Shown: piece by piece, positions 1 to 8,121 of the stretch
Layout of the letters: the number at the start of each line of letters is the position of its first letter
Position numbering within the stretch: position 1 is the first letter of the stretch
Assembly: GCF_900636535.1 (NCBI RefSeq)
Contig: NZ_LR134289.1
Coordinates: 1,674,001 to 1,738,000, forward strand
DNA: 64,000 nucleotides
DNA from: Chryseobacterium gleum
Lineage (GTDB): Bacteria; Bacteroidota; Bacteroidia; Flavobacteriales; Weeksellaceae
Reading direction: 5' to 3'
The notes under the pieces: generated by a model
Database searches by the model: none
Told to the model about the DNA's origin: nothing
The model's input: the letters and a program-made list of their open reading frames with translations, nothing else
Program-made: the position numbers and the translations under genes

Positions 1-127
1 ATTGTACGGAATAGTATTTAGATTTTTATTGAACAGATCTCTCATTCAAAAAATCTATTATAATAAACGTTTTTTAGAGGTCGGAAGCTTGAAGAAATAT
101 TTTACATTTGGTGCGGCTAATATAACG

Positions 128-148
128 GAAGAATACTTTTTATTCTTC
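128..148. other. Short inverted repeat before the first gene
   Basis: Arms of 8 bp (128-135 and 141-148) enclose a 5-base loop. It may be the terminator of a gene lying left of the window, but the T-tract is poor. Positions 1-127 hold no gene that I can support. Confidence 0.3.
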
Positions 149-175
149 TTCATGCAAATTTTAAATTCTTTTACA

Positions 176-805
176 ATGAAGGACAACACATGGCTCAACA
201 GATGGGATGAAAGGTACAGCAGCGAAGAGTTTGCGTATGGAACCGAACCGAATAATTACCTGAGGGAGCAACTTAGTCAATTAAAGCCCGGCACTATACT
301 TTTTCCCGCAGAAGGCGAAGGACGGAATGCTGTTTTTGCAGCGACACAGGGATGGCAGGTTTCGGCTTTTGATATCAGTGCCAATGGCAGAAATAAAGCA
401 CTGCAGCTTGCTCATCAGCTGGGAACCACCATTGATTATCAGGTTGGAGAACTTTCTGATCTGAATTACCAAAAAGAGCAGTTTGACGTCATTGCACTTA
501 TTTACGCTCATTTTCCGGCAGCAGTTAAGTCTTCCATCCATCAGATGCTGAATCAATATCTCCGTAAAGGCGGATTTATTATTTTCGAAGCTTTCAGTAA
601 AAACCATCTTGAATATATCGCCAGGAATGAGAAAGTAGGCGGACCCAAAGATGTTGAATCCTTATTTTCTATTGATGAGATCAAAGCGGATTTCCCGGAT
701 TATGATATTATAGAATTAAAAGAAACAGAAATCGAACTCAAGGAGGGTTTGTTTCACAACGGAACAGGCTCTGTTATCCGTTTTGTAGGGCAAAAACATA
801 ACTGA
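176..805 (+). CDS. Class I SAM-dependent methyltransferase (TehB/TPMT-like)
   Basis: A cytosolic methyltransferase of 209 residues. The N-terminal pattern WDERY...YGTEPNNYL (about residues 9-29) and the glycine-rich SAM loop [14 protein letters not shown] (41-54), followed by acidic D66, are typical of the small TehB/thiopurine-methyltransferase-like family; the substrate cannot be read from sequence. The frame is open back to the window edge, but the conserved domain begins at the ATG at 176. An in-frame ATG at 152 is the alternative and would add eight residues. A glycosylase gene follows on the same strand after 84 bases. Confidence 0.85.
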   Translation: MKDNTWLNRWDERYSSEEFAYGTEPNNYLREQLSQLKPGTILFPAEGEGRNAVFAATQGWQVSAFDISANGRNKALQLAHQLGTTIDYQVGELSDLNYQKEQFDVIALIYAHFPAAVKSSIHQMLNQYLRKGGFIIFEAFSKNHLEYIARNEKVGGPKDVESLFSIDEIKADFPDYDIIELKETEIELKEGLFHNGTGSVIRFVGQKHN

Positions 806-889
806 TCCTGTAATGTTTACATAGGTTTGTTTTAGGATGAAGATTCAGATAATGGAATACTATTTGAATCTTTATCTCAAAACAAACTT

Positions 890-1624
890 ATGCCTGAAGG
901 TCCATCCATCATATTAATGAAAGAAAACCTGCAGCCATTTGCAGGCCAGCAAGTGACAGAAGTTTCAGGGAATGCCAAATTTGAAAAAGACTCTTTTATC
1001 GGGCAGACCCTTCGCGAAATCCGTACTTTTGGAAAACAGACTTACCTCATTTTTGAGAAAGCGGCCGTCCGTATCCATTTATTAATGTTTGGCTCTTACG
1101 GTATTGATGAGCAGACCAAACCTGATAAAAGCCTGCGTTTGGCTTTGTTTTTCCCAACCGGAAGCATTTATTTTTACACCTGCTCGGTAAAATCCGTAGA
1201 TCTTGAATTTCTCTCCACCATTGATTGGGAAGCTGACGTGATGAGCGATCAGTGGAATCCGAAAAAAGCGGAAGAAAAACTAAAATCGAATCCGAAAATG
1301 ATGGTGTGCGATGCCTTAATGAATCAGGATATTTTTTCAGGTGTAGGCAACATCATCAAAAATGAAGTCCTTTTCAGGATTGGAGTACAGCCTGAAAGTC
1401 TGTTGGGCAATCTCCCGGCTAAAAAAAGGAAAGAGCTTATTGCTGAAGCCAGAAATTATAGTTTTGATTTCCTGAAATGGAAAAGGGATTTTGTTTTGAA
1501 AAAACACTGGCTGGTACATACCAAATCTGTATGTCCGGTTTGCGGACGGAAGCTGATCAAAAAACAGACAGGTGTTGGAAAAAGAAGGAGCTTCTTTTGT
1601 GAAAAAGATCAGAAACTTTATTGA
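890..1624 (+). CDS. Fpg/Nei-family DNA glycosylase/AP lyase
   Basis: A base-excision repair glycosylase of 244 residues. It begins MPEGP, which supplies the N-terminal proline nucleophile and the following glutamate of the family. K49 in FGKQTYL and the helix-two-turn-helix around residues 147-165 (IFSGVGNIIKNEV) fit Nei/Fpg. The C-terminal zinc-finger region has C215, C218 and C237, but the usual fourth ligand position is D240 (CEKDQ). Substrate specificity (oxidised pyrimidine versus purine) is uncertain, although the PEGP start resembles endonuclease VIII. Confidence 0.88.
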   Translation: MPEGPSIILMKENLQPFAGQQVTEVSGNAKFEKDSFIGQTLREIRTFGKQTYLIFEKAAVRIHLLMFGSYGIDEQTKPDKSLRLALFFPTGSIYFYTCSVKSVDLEFLSTIDWEADVMSDQWNPKKAEEKLKSNPKMMVCDALMNQDIFSGVGNIIKNEVLFRIGVQPESLLGNLPAKKRKELIAEARNYSFDFLKWKRDFVLKKHWLVHTKSVCPVCGRKLIKKQTGVGKRRSFFCEKDQKLY

Positions 1625-1640
1625 ATAAACTATTTTTAAG

Positions 1641-1742
1641 TTTTGGCTGAAGCCGTCGAATGTTTTTATGGATTTAACGGGCTAAGGCCCGTTTCTGTTG
1701 AATAATTTTTTAGCCCCAGATTACACGGATTTACACAGATGA
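1641..1742. repeat. Dispersed palindromic repeats (GGCTnAAGCC family plus a 'cagattacac' type)
   Basis: The palindrome GGCTGAAGCC (1645-1654) is followed about 23 bases later by CGGGCTAAGGCCCG (1678-1691) and a TGTTGAA tail. The same architecture recurs near 41.8, 45.95 and 54.3 kb. Positions 1712-1742 hold a second repeat type (cagattacacggatttacacagat), with relatives near 6459 and 16801. No gene is seen here. Confidence 0.7.
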
Positions 1743-1817
1743 ATATGCATATTCTTTTTATATCATAATCCTGCTTATTAAATTTCTCATTACTTATTGC
1801 TCATTACTCATCCATCA

Positions 1818-2543
1818 TCAGTCTGAGTTGAGGAGGCCTCCGGCAAATCTTGTAAAGAATTCTGACCTGTATACTTCTCCGAGCGGGATTTCTGAGTCTT
1901 CAATGTAGATATTATGATTATCAAATGAATCAATATAATTCATATTGACAACATACGATTTACTTACCCTGATAAAGGTTTCACCTGAAATTTTCTGATG
2001 AATGGTTTTCAGATTCATAGCCGTGATAAGCTTTTGGTGCTTGGTATGGATAACAACATAATCTTTAAGTCCTTCTATAAATTTAATATCTGAAAAATTA
2101 ATTTTGTAAAATCGGCGTTCGGCTTTGATAAACAAAAAGTCTGCAGTATTAGATTCTACGGTATTCTTTACTGTATCTTTGGACAACAGTTCTGTGTAAA
2201 GAATGGCTTTATCAATTGCTTTTTCCAGTCTTTGGGGATCAATGGGCTTCAAAAGATAATCTACGGCTTCCAGCTCATAACTTTTTAAGGCATATTGGGA
2301 ATAGGCCGTCGTAAAGATGATCAGTGACTTTTTAGGAAGCATTTCAGCAAATTCAAGACCGGTTACCATAGGCATTTCTATATCCAGAAAAATAAGATCT
2401 ACCTCGTTATCTTTAAGAAACTCAAGAGCAGACGGCGCACTGGAAAATTCACTAAGAATATCTATACCGGAAATTTCGGAGATCAGTGATCTCATTTCTG
2501 ATCTTGCCAAAGGTTCATCATCAACTATAATACAATTCATCAC
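1818..2543 (-). CDS. LytTR-family response regulator
   Basis: A DNA-binding response regulator of 241 residues. The receiver domain (about 1-120) has the acidic pair D8-D9, phosphoacceptor D54 in FLDIEMP, and K99 in LLKP. The C-terminal LytTR domain spans about 140-235 (KAERRFYKINFSDIKFIEG...). A second ATG lies three bases in. The gene overlaps the stop of the upstream LytS-type kinase by a few bases, so the two form one two-component operon. LytTR proteins bind 9-bp direct repeats about 21 bp apart; such repeats are visible in the promoter region at 3671-3768. Confidence 0.93.
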   Translation of the reverse strand: MMNCIIVDDEPLARSEMRSLISEISGIDILSEFSSAPSALEFLKDNEVDLIFLDIEMPMVTGLEFAEMLPKKSLIIFTTAYSQYALKSYELEAVDYLLKPIDPQRLEKAIDKAILYTELLSKDTVKNTVESNTADFLFIKAERRFYKINFSDIKFIEGLKDYVVIHTKHQKLITAMNLKTIHQKISGETFIRVSKSYVVNMNYIDSFDNHNIYIEDSEIPLGEVYRSEFFTRFAGGLLNSD

Positions 2544-3616
2544 ACGGGAATTTTTAAATTTACAATATATTCTTTATCTCCTGATTCTATCTGCAGATCA
2601 AAAGTATCACCATAAAGAAGTTCAAGCCTTCTTGTAATGTTGGCAAGTCCAAGACCGCTGTTTTTTTTATCGGGAACAATATAACCGGGACTTCTTGAGT
2701 TCACACAGGTAAAATGAAGCTGCTTATTCTCAATATTTAATTTGACATTCACAAAAGACTCTGCTCCACTGATGTCTACACTGTGTTTAACAGCATTTTC
2801 TACAAAAGTGGTAAACAGGTTCGGCGGAATAAAGATACTGTTGACCGTTCTTTTGTCAATATCAATCTGAATATCAAAAGAAAAATGATCACGCCTTATT
2901 TTTTCAAGATTTAAAAAATTGGACAGAAAATCTATTTCTGAGGTCAGTAATGTCTTTTCTTCACTGTTTTCATAGAGCTGATATCTGAGAAACTCGGAAA
3001 GTTTTACAATTACTACTGAAGCTTTGGCCGGGTCTGTCCGGATAAGAGCTTTTACATTATTCAGCATATTAAACAGAAAATGGGGATTAATCTGATTTCT
3101 GAGCTCATTGAGTTCCATATTCAGGGTAAGATTGCTCAGCTCATTAATTCTTTTATTATCACTGATCCATTTCTGGAGAAGTTTTATGGTAGTGGTGGTA
3201 AGAATAATCGGGATGCACATCAGAATACCTTCATAAATGCCTCCTCTTTCATTATCTTTCGGAATATCTTGTGTTCTGAAATCCTGAAAGAGATGTCTGA
3301 AACCATACCCGATGAAATTAAGTCCCGCCACGCCCATCAGAACCAATAAAACCAGATAGGTAATATATTTGGTTTTAAAGAAGAACCTGGGAACCAATAC
3401 ATATATATTAATATAGACCATGGCAATCAGGATGGTATACACAAAGAATAAAACGTAGTACTGATATATCCCGGAATACCAGTGCCAGAACCTTGTGCTG
3501 TAAATCAGAAAGAAAAAGAAGATGAGAAACAGCAGATGTCTGCGGAATCCATATTTCGCTTCCACCAGAAAGTCCATCACAAATGTTTCTTCAAATTTCC
3601 ACGGACTGTATTTCAT
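2540..3616 (-). CDS. LytS/YehU-type sensor histidine kinase
   Basis: A membrane sensor kinase of 358 residues. Four hydrophobic segments (about 28-47, 53-76, 84-104 and 125-145) precede a His_kinase domain with QINPHFLFN, where H179 is the phosphoacceptor, and a C-terminal HATPase with an N-box (FVENAVKHS) and GLGLANI. There is no periplasmic sensor domain; the signal is unknown. It is co-transcribed with the LytTR regulator that follows. A TATTTTTG -7 box sits just upstream on the minus strand, at 3640-3647. Confidence 0.92.
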   Translation of the reverse strand: MKYSPWKFEETFVMDFLVEAKYGFRRHLLFLIFFFFLIYSTRFWHWYSGIYQYYVLFFVYTILIAMVYINIYVLVPRFFFKTKYITYLVLLVLMGVAGLNFIGYGFRHLFQDFRTQDIPKDNERGGIYEGILMCIPIILTTTTIKLLQKWISDNKRINELSNLTLNMELNELRNQINPHFLFNMLNNVKALIRTDPAKASVVIVKLSEFLRYQLYENSEEKTLLTSEIDFLSNFLNLEKIRRDHFSFDIQIDIDKRTVNSIFIPPNLFTTFVENAVKHSVDISGAESFVNVKLNIENKQLHFTCVNSRSPGYIVPDKKNSGLGLANITRRLELLYGDTFDLQIESGDKEYIVNLKIPV

Positions 3617-3639
3617 AGGATAGGCTCTTTTATCATTAA

Positions 3640-3647
3640 CAAAAATA
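3640..3647 (-). promoter_or_regulatory. Candidate -7 box of the lytS/lytTR operon
   Basis: Read on the minus strand, this is TATTTTTG, a match to the Bacteroidota -7 consensus TAnnTTTG. It would give a leader of roughly 17 bases before the kinase start at 3616. Confidence 0.5.
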
Positions 3648-3670
3648 GAGAATAACGGAAATTATAACTA

Positions 3671-3768
3671 CTTTATTATACAAAACCTGTATTTTATTAT
3701 ACCAATGAGTACACTTCTTAGTATACTTCCGGTTTTGGTATAAAATACCTGCCGTTTTGTATAAAAAC
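3671..3768. promoter_or_regulatory. Inverted array of LytTR-like half-sites in the divergent promoter
   Basis: The spacer between the kinase and the unknown gene at 3820 carries two arms. The right arm (3733-3768) has TTTTGGTATAA and TTTTGTATAA starting about 21-22 bp apart. The left arm (3671-3705), read on the minus strand, repeats the same two words in the same order. Pairs of 9-bp direct repeats with about 21-bp periodicity are known LytTR targets. The right arm overlaps the -33 region of the 3820 promoter. Autoregulation by the adjacent LytTR protein is inference. Confidence 0.55.
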
Positions 3769-3788
3769 ATGTTTGCATACTACTTTTC
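3757..3788 (+). promoter_or_regulatory. Candidate promoter of the unknown gene at 3820
   Basis: A TTG at 3757-3759 and TACTTTTC at 3781-3788 are separated by 21 bases, as in Bacteroidota -33/-7 promoters; the last base of the -7 box is off consensus. The LytTR-like repeats overlap the -33 element. Confidence 0.5.
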
Positions 3789-3819
3789 TCTATTCCTTTG
3801 CACTATAAAATGAACACAT

Positions 3820-4272
3820 ATGGAATTAAAAGCTTTTCATGAACTGACTCAGGAAATATCCTCAGAATGCTTTTTTATGACAGAATCTCAACAAGAAGAA
3901 AAAGTAATACAGCTGATTGATTTGTACCACTTTGTAGAATGCTTCGACCCGAAAATGAAAATTCTCAGCTACCTGTACCACCCTATTAATATTGTAGAAC
4001 ATGATGGCCATAAAAAAGGAATTCTGTTTTGTGATCTTAAACACTCTGCAGTACCTGACTGCAGTGATTCAGAAGCGTTCAGAAGAAGATACGGACTCTC
4101 AGAACTATGGTTTGTTTTTGTAGAAGAAACATGCCATCGGGACAAAACCAGCTATACTGATGTCATTATTGAAAACTGTCTGGACATCTTCTATGACAGA
4201 ATTTTCACTTTCAATTTTTTCCAGTCTGTCATTCAGCCTTTAAAAGGTGAAACCACATTTTACAATATCTGA
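3820..4272 (+). CDS. Hypothetical protein, divergent from a LytS/LytTR operon
   Basis: I do not recognise this 150-residue protein. It has no signal peptide or membrane segment and is mixed alpha/beta in character, with several Cys residues (including C73 and C80 region, and ETCHRD) and many aromatic and acidic residues. It stands alone, divergent from the LytS/LytTR pair, with repeats in the shared promoter that look like LytTR sites, so it is the most likely target of that system. The start ATG follows a plausible promoter by about 30 bases. Confidence 0.75.
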   Translation: MELKAFHELTQEISSECFFMTESQQEEKVIQLIDLYHFVECFDPKMKILSYLYHPINIVEHDGHKKGILFCDLKHSAVPDCSDSEAFRRRYGLSELWFVFVEETCHRDKTSYTDVIIENCLDIFYDRIFTFNFFQSVIQPLKGETTFYNI

Positions 4273-4482
4273 ACTTATTATTGAAGTCTCAATATCAGAG
4301 AGATTAAAAAAAAATTAAAATTTTCTCTTTTCAGTATTTAACCATTCCCGCAAAATATAATCAAACTTCATAAAACACAAATTCGGGAAATTCTATTTCA
4401 TGAAAAACTTATTACCTCTCATGCAAATGGTTTATGAAAATGATTTCAGGATTTTAATATAAGAACTTACTAAAAATAGAAT

Positions 4483-5139
4483 ATGGCTGTACCCAAACAG
4501 ATATTTCAGACTTTTATAACTAAAAAACTTCCTCTCATTACGCGTTATCATATCTGGAATATGAAACGAAAAAATCCTGAATATGACTATTACTTTTATG
4601 ATGATCAGGATATAGAAAATTTCCTTGAAGAAGAATTCCCTCCTCATTATATTGAAACTTATCGCAAGCTGAGGATTGGTGCCGCAAAAGCTGATTTTTT
4701 CAGATATGCCGTACTATATAAGAAAGGAGGTGTATATCTGGATGTGGACAGCAGTATTATTAAGCCGTTCAGAAAATTAATTAAGGATAATGATGAAGCA
4801 GTAATCAGTGTAGAAAGACATGAAAATCTGTATGTTCAATGGGCACTTATTTTCAATAAGAATCATCCTTTTCTAAAGAAAACACTGGAGTTGATGATGG
4901 ATAATATCAATACTCACCGCTATCCTCATGATATACATTCTACCACAGGACCTACTGTATTCAGCAATGGCATCAGGCAGGCTTTAGAAGAAAATCCGGA
5001 TACTCCCTTTACATTATTTGACGGTATTGAGTTCCGCGGATATTTAAAGTTCAAATATAAACTGGGAAAGTTTTTCTTATACAAAACAAGATCTAAGCAC
5101 TGGAAGCAGATGCAAAAGCACCAGGAAATTATTTTTTAA
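4483..5139 (+). CDS. OCH1-like glycosyltransferase (GT32, DXD motif)
   Basis: A sugar transferase of 218 residues, probably acting on an envelope glycan. The signature RIGAAKADFFRYAVLYKKGG and the catalytic DXD (D87-V-D89 in YLDVDSS) match the Gly_transf_sug/OCH1-like family, which uses nucleotide sugars with a divalent metal. It has no membrane segment and is short for the family but complete. Its TAA stop overlaps the stop of the convergent SMR gene. The donor and acceptor cannot be assigned. Confidence 0.88.
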   Translation: MAVPKQIFQTFITKKLPLITRYHIWNMKRKNPEYDYYFYDDQDIENFLEEEFPPHYIETYRKLRIGAAKADFFRYAVLYKKGGVYLDVDSSIIKPFRKLIKDNDEAVISVERHENLYVQWALIFNKNHPFLKKTLELMMDNINTHRYPHDIHSTTGPTVFSNGIRQALEENPDTPFTLFDGIEFRGYLKFKYKLGKFFLYKTRSKHWKQMQKHQEIIF

Positions 5140-5471
5140 TGAGTTCCCATTTTTGAAAATACATTAATAATAATCACTCCGAGTACGATCAGGGCAATAC
5201 CAATTATGGCTGGCAGATCCGGAACCTGTTTGAATGCAATAACACCGATTATAGTTATAAAGACAATTCCCACTCCGGACCAGATGGCATAGGTAATTCC
5301 GACAGGAATTTGACGAAGGGTGAGGCTGAGAAAATAAAAAGCACAGGCATATCCTATCACCGTTACAACAGATGGCCATAGTCTGGAAAATTCCTCAGAT
5401 TTTTTCAGGAAAGAGGTAGCAATGATCTCAAATATAATTGCCAGGGCAAGAAAAATATAACTGCGTCCCAT
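5136..5471 (-). CDS. Small multidrug resistance (SMR/EmrE-like) transporter
   Basis: A four-helix inner-membrane efflux protein of 110 residues, the standard SMR length. E15 in IIFEIIATSF corresponds to the essential membrane-embedded glutamate of EmrE, and ITYAIWSGVG is a typical SMR helix. The frame stays open upstream to 5594, but that extension would add 41 unrelated residues, so the ATG at 5471 is chosen. Substrate could be quaternary ammonium compounds, guanidinium or polyamines. The gene converges on the GT32 gene with overlapping stops. Confidence 0.9.
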   Translation of the reverse strand: MGRSYIFLALAIIFEIIATSFLKKSEEFSRLWPSVVTVIGYACAFYFLSLTLRQIPVGITYAIWSGVGIVFITIIGVIAFKQVPDLPAIIGIALIVLGVIIINVFSKMGTH

Positions 5472-6011
5472 AAATTCATTCTTTGTACAAAAATAGTGAA
5501 AGCCTTCGGGGAATTCCAAAATGAGAACAATTAATATAATTACTCTAACGACAATTCGCTTTCCTATATTGATTTTAAAAATATCAGTAAACAATAATAC
5601 TTTCTAAAGGCACATAAAATTATTTATGTGCCTTATTCTTAGTTATTTTCTTTTTTCCGTGATATTTGACTGATCTGGAAAAAATGTGCCATTACGCTTC
5701 ATTATTAACCAGTTGTGTCATATCATTAGTTATTCTATATATCAGGAAATGTCACAGCTGACAAAAATTCCGGCACAAAAAATTATCTCCAATAATAAGT
5801 TTTCTTAACACAAAATCTATTTCACATGAAAAAATCTACTGCCAAAAACGGCATCTAAAAACGATATTATGCAAGGCATTATTTATTATTTGTTTTATCA
5901 AGTCCAATATAGAAGTCAGGAAACGATTAACGTTTTCATAAAATTTTACAGAAAGAATAATAAAAATATTAATAAATTTTCAATAATACATTAATTTAAT
6001 ATAAACAAAAC
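5472..6011. other. AT-rich intergenic region with a 12-bp palindrome
   Basis: No gene is seen. At 5607-5634 a perfect 12-bp inverted repeat (AAGGCACATAAA with a 4-base ATTA loop) lies upstream of the SMR gene. It has no convincing T-tract in either direction, so it could be an operator or leader hairpin rather than a terminator. The remainder is very AT-rich. Confidence 0.5.
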
Positions 6012-6046
6012 ATCACCATAACACAAAGGCAAATCACCGTAACACA
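6012..6046 (+). promoter_or_regulatory. 21-bp-spaced direct repeat, LytTR-like operator
   Basis: ATCACCATAACACA (6012-6025) and ATCACCGTAACACA (6033-6046) match at 13 of 14 positions and start exactly 21 bp apart, one helical face. This is the geometry of LytTR or AraC half-sites. They lie about 22 bases before a TACTTTGG box at 6069, upstream of the 26-residue peptide gene. A regulator is not proven. Confidence 0.5.
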
Positions 6047-6150
6047 CTGATAAACATCATAATATTTTACTTTGGCACATGATTTGAAAGTAGTAATATT
6101 GCAATTGAAAAATTAATAAAAAAAAGTCAAATAATTAAAAATAATACAAA

Positions 6151-6231
6151 ATGATAACTTATATCGGTATCGCAACAGGTTTAGTAGTAATTACTTCATA
6201 TTTCATGACAGTAAGAAGAGAAAGAAACTAA
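6151..6231 (+). CDS. 26-residue single-span membrane peptide
   Basis: Starts MITYIGIATG, continues LVVITSYFMT and ends VRRERN. One hydrophobic helix (about residues 3-19) is followed by a basic tail, which predicts an inner-membrane peptide with the C-terminus in the cytosol. A rich regulatory region precedes it (direct repeats at 6012-6046, possible -7 box near 6069), and hairpins with a Rho-independent terminator follow at 6290-6424. I do not recognise the family. It could be a membrane-complex subunit, a type I toxin-like peptide or a stress microprotein. Translation is inferred from the context only. Confidence 0.5.
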   Translation: MITYIGIATGLVVITSYFMTVRRERN

Positions 6232-6424
6232 TAGTAAATAAAGCAAGCCTATAGAATATCTATACTAATTATATTGTTTTATGTTTTTAATCTGAGAGAT
6301 CAGATCACTCTTTTACCCATCGGGTAAAAGGGTCCAAAAACATAAGCAGAAAGATCTTAGTTTCATAACAAATTTTAATATCCAAATGAATAAAGCCGGT
6401 CGTAAGTCTGGCTTTATTTTTTTT
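6232..6424 (+). ncRNA. Structured 3' region or small RNA after the 26-residue gene
   Basis: Three hairpins follow in a row. ATCTGA/TCAGAT (6290-6305) closes on a GAGA tetraloop, a perfect 9-bp stem CTTTTACCC/GGGTAAAAG (6310-6330) has a 3-base loop, and a terminator stem lies at 6389-6418. The density of clean stems in an AT-rich stretch suggests a structured 3' UTR or a processed sRNA. The boundaries are guesses. Confidence 0.4.
6389..6424 (+). terminator. Rho-independent terminator
   Basis: Stem AATAAAGCC (6389-6397) pairs with GGCTTTATT (6410-6418) and is followed by a T-run. It ends the short transcript carrying the 26-residue gene. Confidence 0.7.
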
Positions 6425-6652
6425 ATGTTGCGTCCTGTAAAAACGTAGAGGTGTATTTCCCGCAGATTTCGCAGATTTTCACAGATCTTCAGGAAGATTG
6501 TAAAGAATATGCTGGTTTGTTCGTTAACCACTGATCCCATTCATCATTCATTATTCATCTATGCGCTGGACCAGATGTTTATTATGATTCAGGATTTCTT
6601 TTTGCATGCTGTAAAGCTTTATCTTTGTGTATTCAATAATCATTAAATCATC

Positions 6653-7372
6653 ATGAATCTGTACAACCTTATTATTCAGGATAAAGAACAGGTAAATCTT
6701 AACGAAGTATTCCTCAATGCCGGCAACAGAGAACAGCTTGTACAGCTTATCAAAGAGCATACTTACGCTAAAGAATTACAGGAATACGGCCTTCCGGTTA
6801 ACCATAAGATTTTACTTGAAGGAAGTTCCGGATGCGGAAAAACCATGACGGCAAAGGCCGTTGCCAACGCTCTGGAAAAAAATATCATTATTTTAAACCT
6901 GAGCAATATCGTTTCGTCCCGCATTGGAGAAACGTCACAGAATATTAAAATGATTTTTGACAAGGCTGCAAGGGAAAGATCTGTACTTTTTCTTGATGAA
7001 CTGGATCAGATCGGGAAAGCAAGAGGAAGTGATGATAAGGATGTAGGCGAAATGAGAAGACTCGTTAATACCCTCATTCAGTTGATAGATTATTATCCTG
7101 AAAATGCACTTCTCATCTGTGCCACCAATCATCCTGAGATTATTGACACTGCCCTTTTAAGACGTTTTCAGTTAAAAATTAATTACGAAATGCCTTCCGA
7201 CGAAATTCTTGATACGTACTACGATCATTTATTAGCCCAGTTTCCTGAAGATATGAGAAGCGTTGAAAGAAAGTATTCTATTTCTTTTGCTGAAGCGAAA
7301 GACTATGCTTTGACGGCTGTCAAATCCGCTTTGATCAAAAAACTTGAAGCCAGAGAAACCATCCCATCATGA
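6653..7372 (+). CDS. AAA family ATPase
   Basis: A compact AAA+ ATPase of 239 residues. Walker A is EGSSGCGKT (56-64), Walker B VLFLDELD (111-118), sensor-1 N159 in ICATNH, and arginine-finger candidates R170/R171 in LLRRF. Only about 50 residues precede the ATPase core, so it lacks a substantial substrate-recognition domain. The fold resembles FtsH/ClpX-type remodellers, but no protease domain is attached. Its stop overlaps the yggS start by four bases (ATGA), implying translational coupling. The target is unknown. Confidence 0.88.
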   Translation: MNLYNLIIQDKEQVNLNEVFLNAGNREQLVQLIKEHTYAKELQEYGLPVNHKILLEGSSGCGKTMTAKAVANALEKNIIILNLSNIVSSRIGETSQNIKMIFDKAARERSVLFLDELDQIGKARGSDDKDVGEMRRLVNTLIQLIDYYPENALLICATNHPEIIDTALLRRFQLKINYEMPSDEILDTYYDHLLAQFPEDMRSVERKYSISFAEAKDYALTAVKSALIKKLEARETIPS

Positions 7373-8109
7373 AAGACGATATTCTCCACAACCTCGCCGC
7401 TATCAATGAAAGAATAAAAAAGGCATGTGAACAATCCGGAAGGAATACTGATGATGTAAAATTATTACTCGCTACCAAAACTGTTCCGCCTGACCGTATT
7501 AAAATTGCTCTTGAAAACGGATACACTTTAATTGCAGAAAATAAAGTGCAGGAACTGAAGGAGAAATATGAAGATCTAAAGAGCATTCCTCATGAAAGTC
7601 ACTTTATAGGCCATCTTCAGACCAATAAAATTAAAGATATCCTGAAATACGATGTCATCTGCGTTCAGTCTCTGGATCGTCTTGAACTGGCAGAAAAACT
7701 TCATCAAAGACTTCTGGCTGAAAACAGAACAATGGATGTTTGGATTCAGGTGAATACATCCAATGAAGAAAGCAAATTTGGAGTTAATCCTGATCAAGCT
7801 ATTGAAATTACCCGAAAGATTTCCAACTACTCTACTTTAAAGATAAAGGGATTGATGACGATCGGCTTATTCAGTGCTGAGACCGATAAAGTAAGAGCAT
7901 GCTTTAAAATCCTGAAAAATCTTCAGCAGGACATCATCCGTGAAAACATTCCCAACGTAGAGATGAAAGAGCTTTCTATGGGAATGAGCGGAGATCTGGA
8001 AACAGCTATTGAAGAAGGCGCCACTATTGTACGGGTGGGAACTGCCGTTTTCGGAGCAAGAATCTACCCGGACAGCTATTATTGGGATGAAGGAAAAACA
8101 AATAACTAA
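7369..8109 (+). CDS. yggS: YggS family pyridoxal phosphate homeostasis protein
   Basis: A cytosolic PLP-binding protein of 246 residues (YggS/PROSC/YBL036c family) that buffers pyridoxal phosphate and influences amino-acid balance; it has no known catalytic reaction. K37 in LLLATKTV corresponds to the PLP lysine. FIGHLQTNK (79-87) and the C-terminal SMGMSGD...GATIVRVGTAVFG phosphate-binding segment are family signatures. It is translationally coupled to the AAA ATPase gene and followed after 12 bases by a small membrane protein gene. Confidence 0.95.
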   Translation: MKDDILHNLAAINERIKKACEQSGRNTDDVKLLLATKTVPPDRIKIALENGYTLIAENKVQELKEKYEDLKSIPHESHFIGHLQTNKIKDILKYDVICVQSLDRLELAEKLHQRLLAENRTMDVWIQVNTSNEESKFGVNPDQAIEITRKISNYSTLKIKGLMTIGLFSAETDKVRACFKILKNLQQDIIRENIPNVEMKELSMGMSGDLETAIEEGATIVRVGTAVFGARIYPDSYYWDEGKTNN

Positions 8110-8121
8110 GCTTAAAACTCT

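Noticed and set aside
4400..4462. 20-codon frame MKNLLPLMQMVYENDFRILI before the GT32 gene
   Set aside because: It resembles the MKNL start of flavobacterial GG-leader peptides, but has no GG motif or core, and no maturation genes are nearby.
5607..5634. Terminator or guanidine riboswitch at the SMR gene
   Set aside because: The 12-bp palindrome has no convincing T-tract, and no conserved guanidine-aptamer pattern was recognised around it; kept only as an inverted repeat.
6073..6088. TGGCAC-N4/5-TTG sequence resembling a sigma-54 promoter
   Set aside because: The -12 element lacks the GC dinucleotide, and the same stretch can be read as an ordinary Bacteroidota -7 region (TACTTTGG).
6313..6540. 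75-codon minus-strand frame across the hairpin region
   Set aside because: It runs through the palindrome and terminator at 6310-6424 and a dispersed repeat word; the composition is unlike a protein and no start signal is seen.
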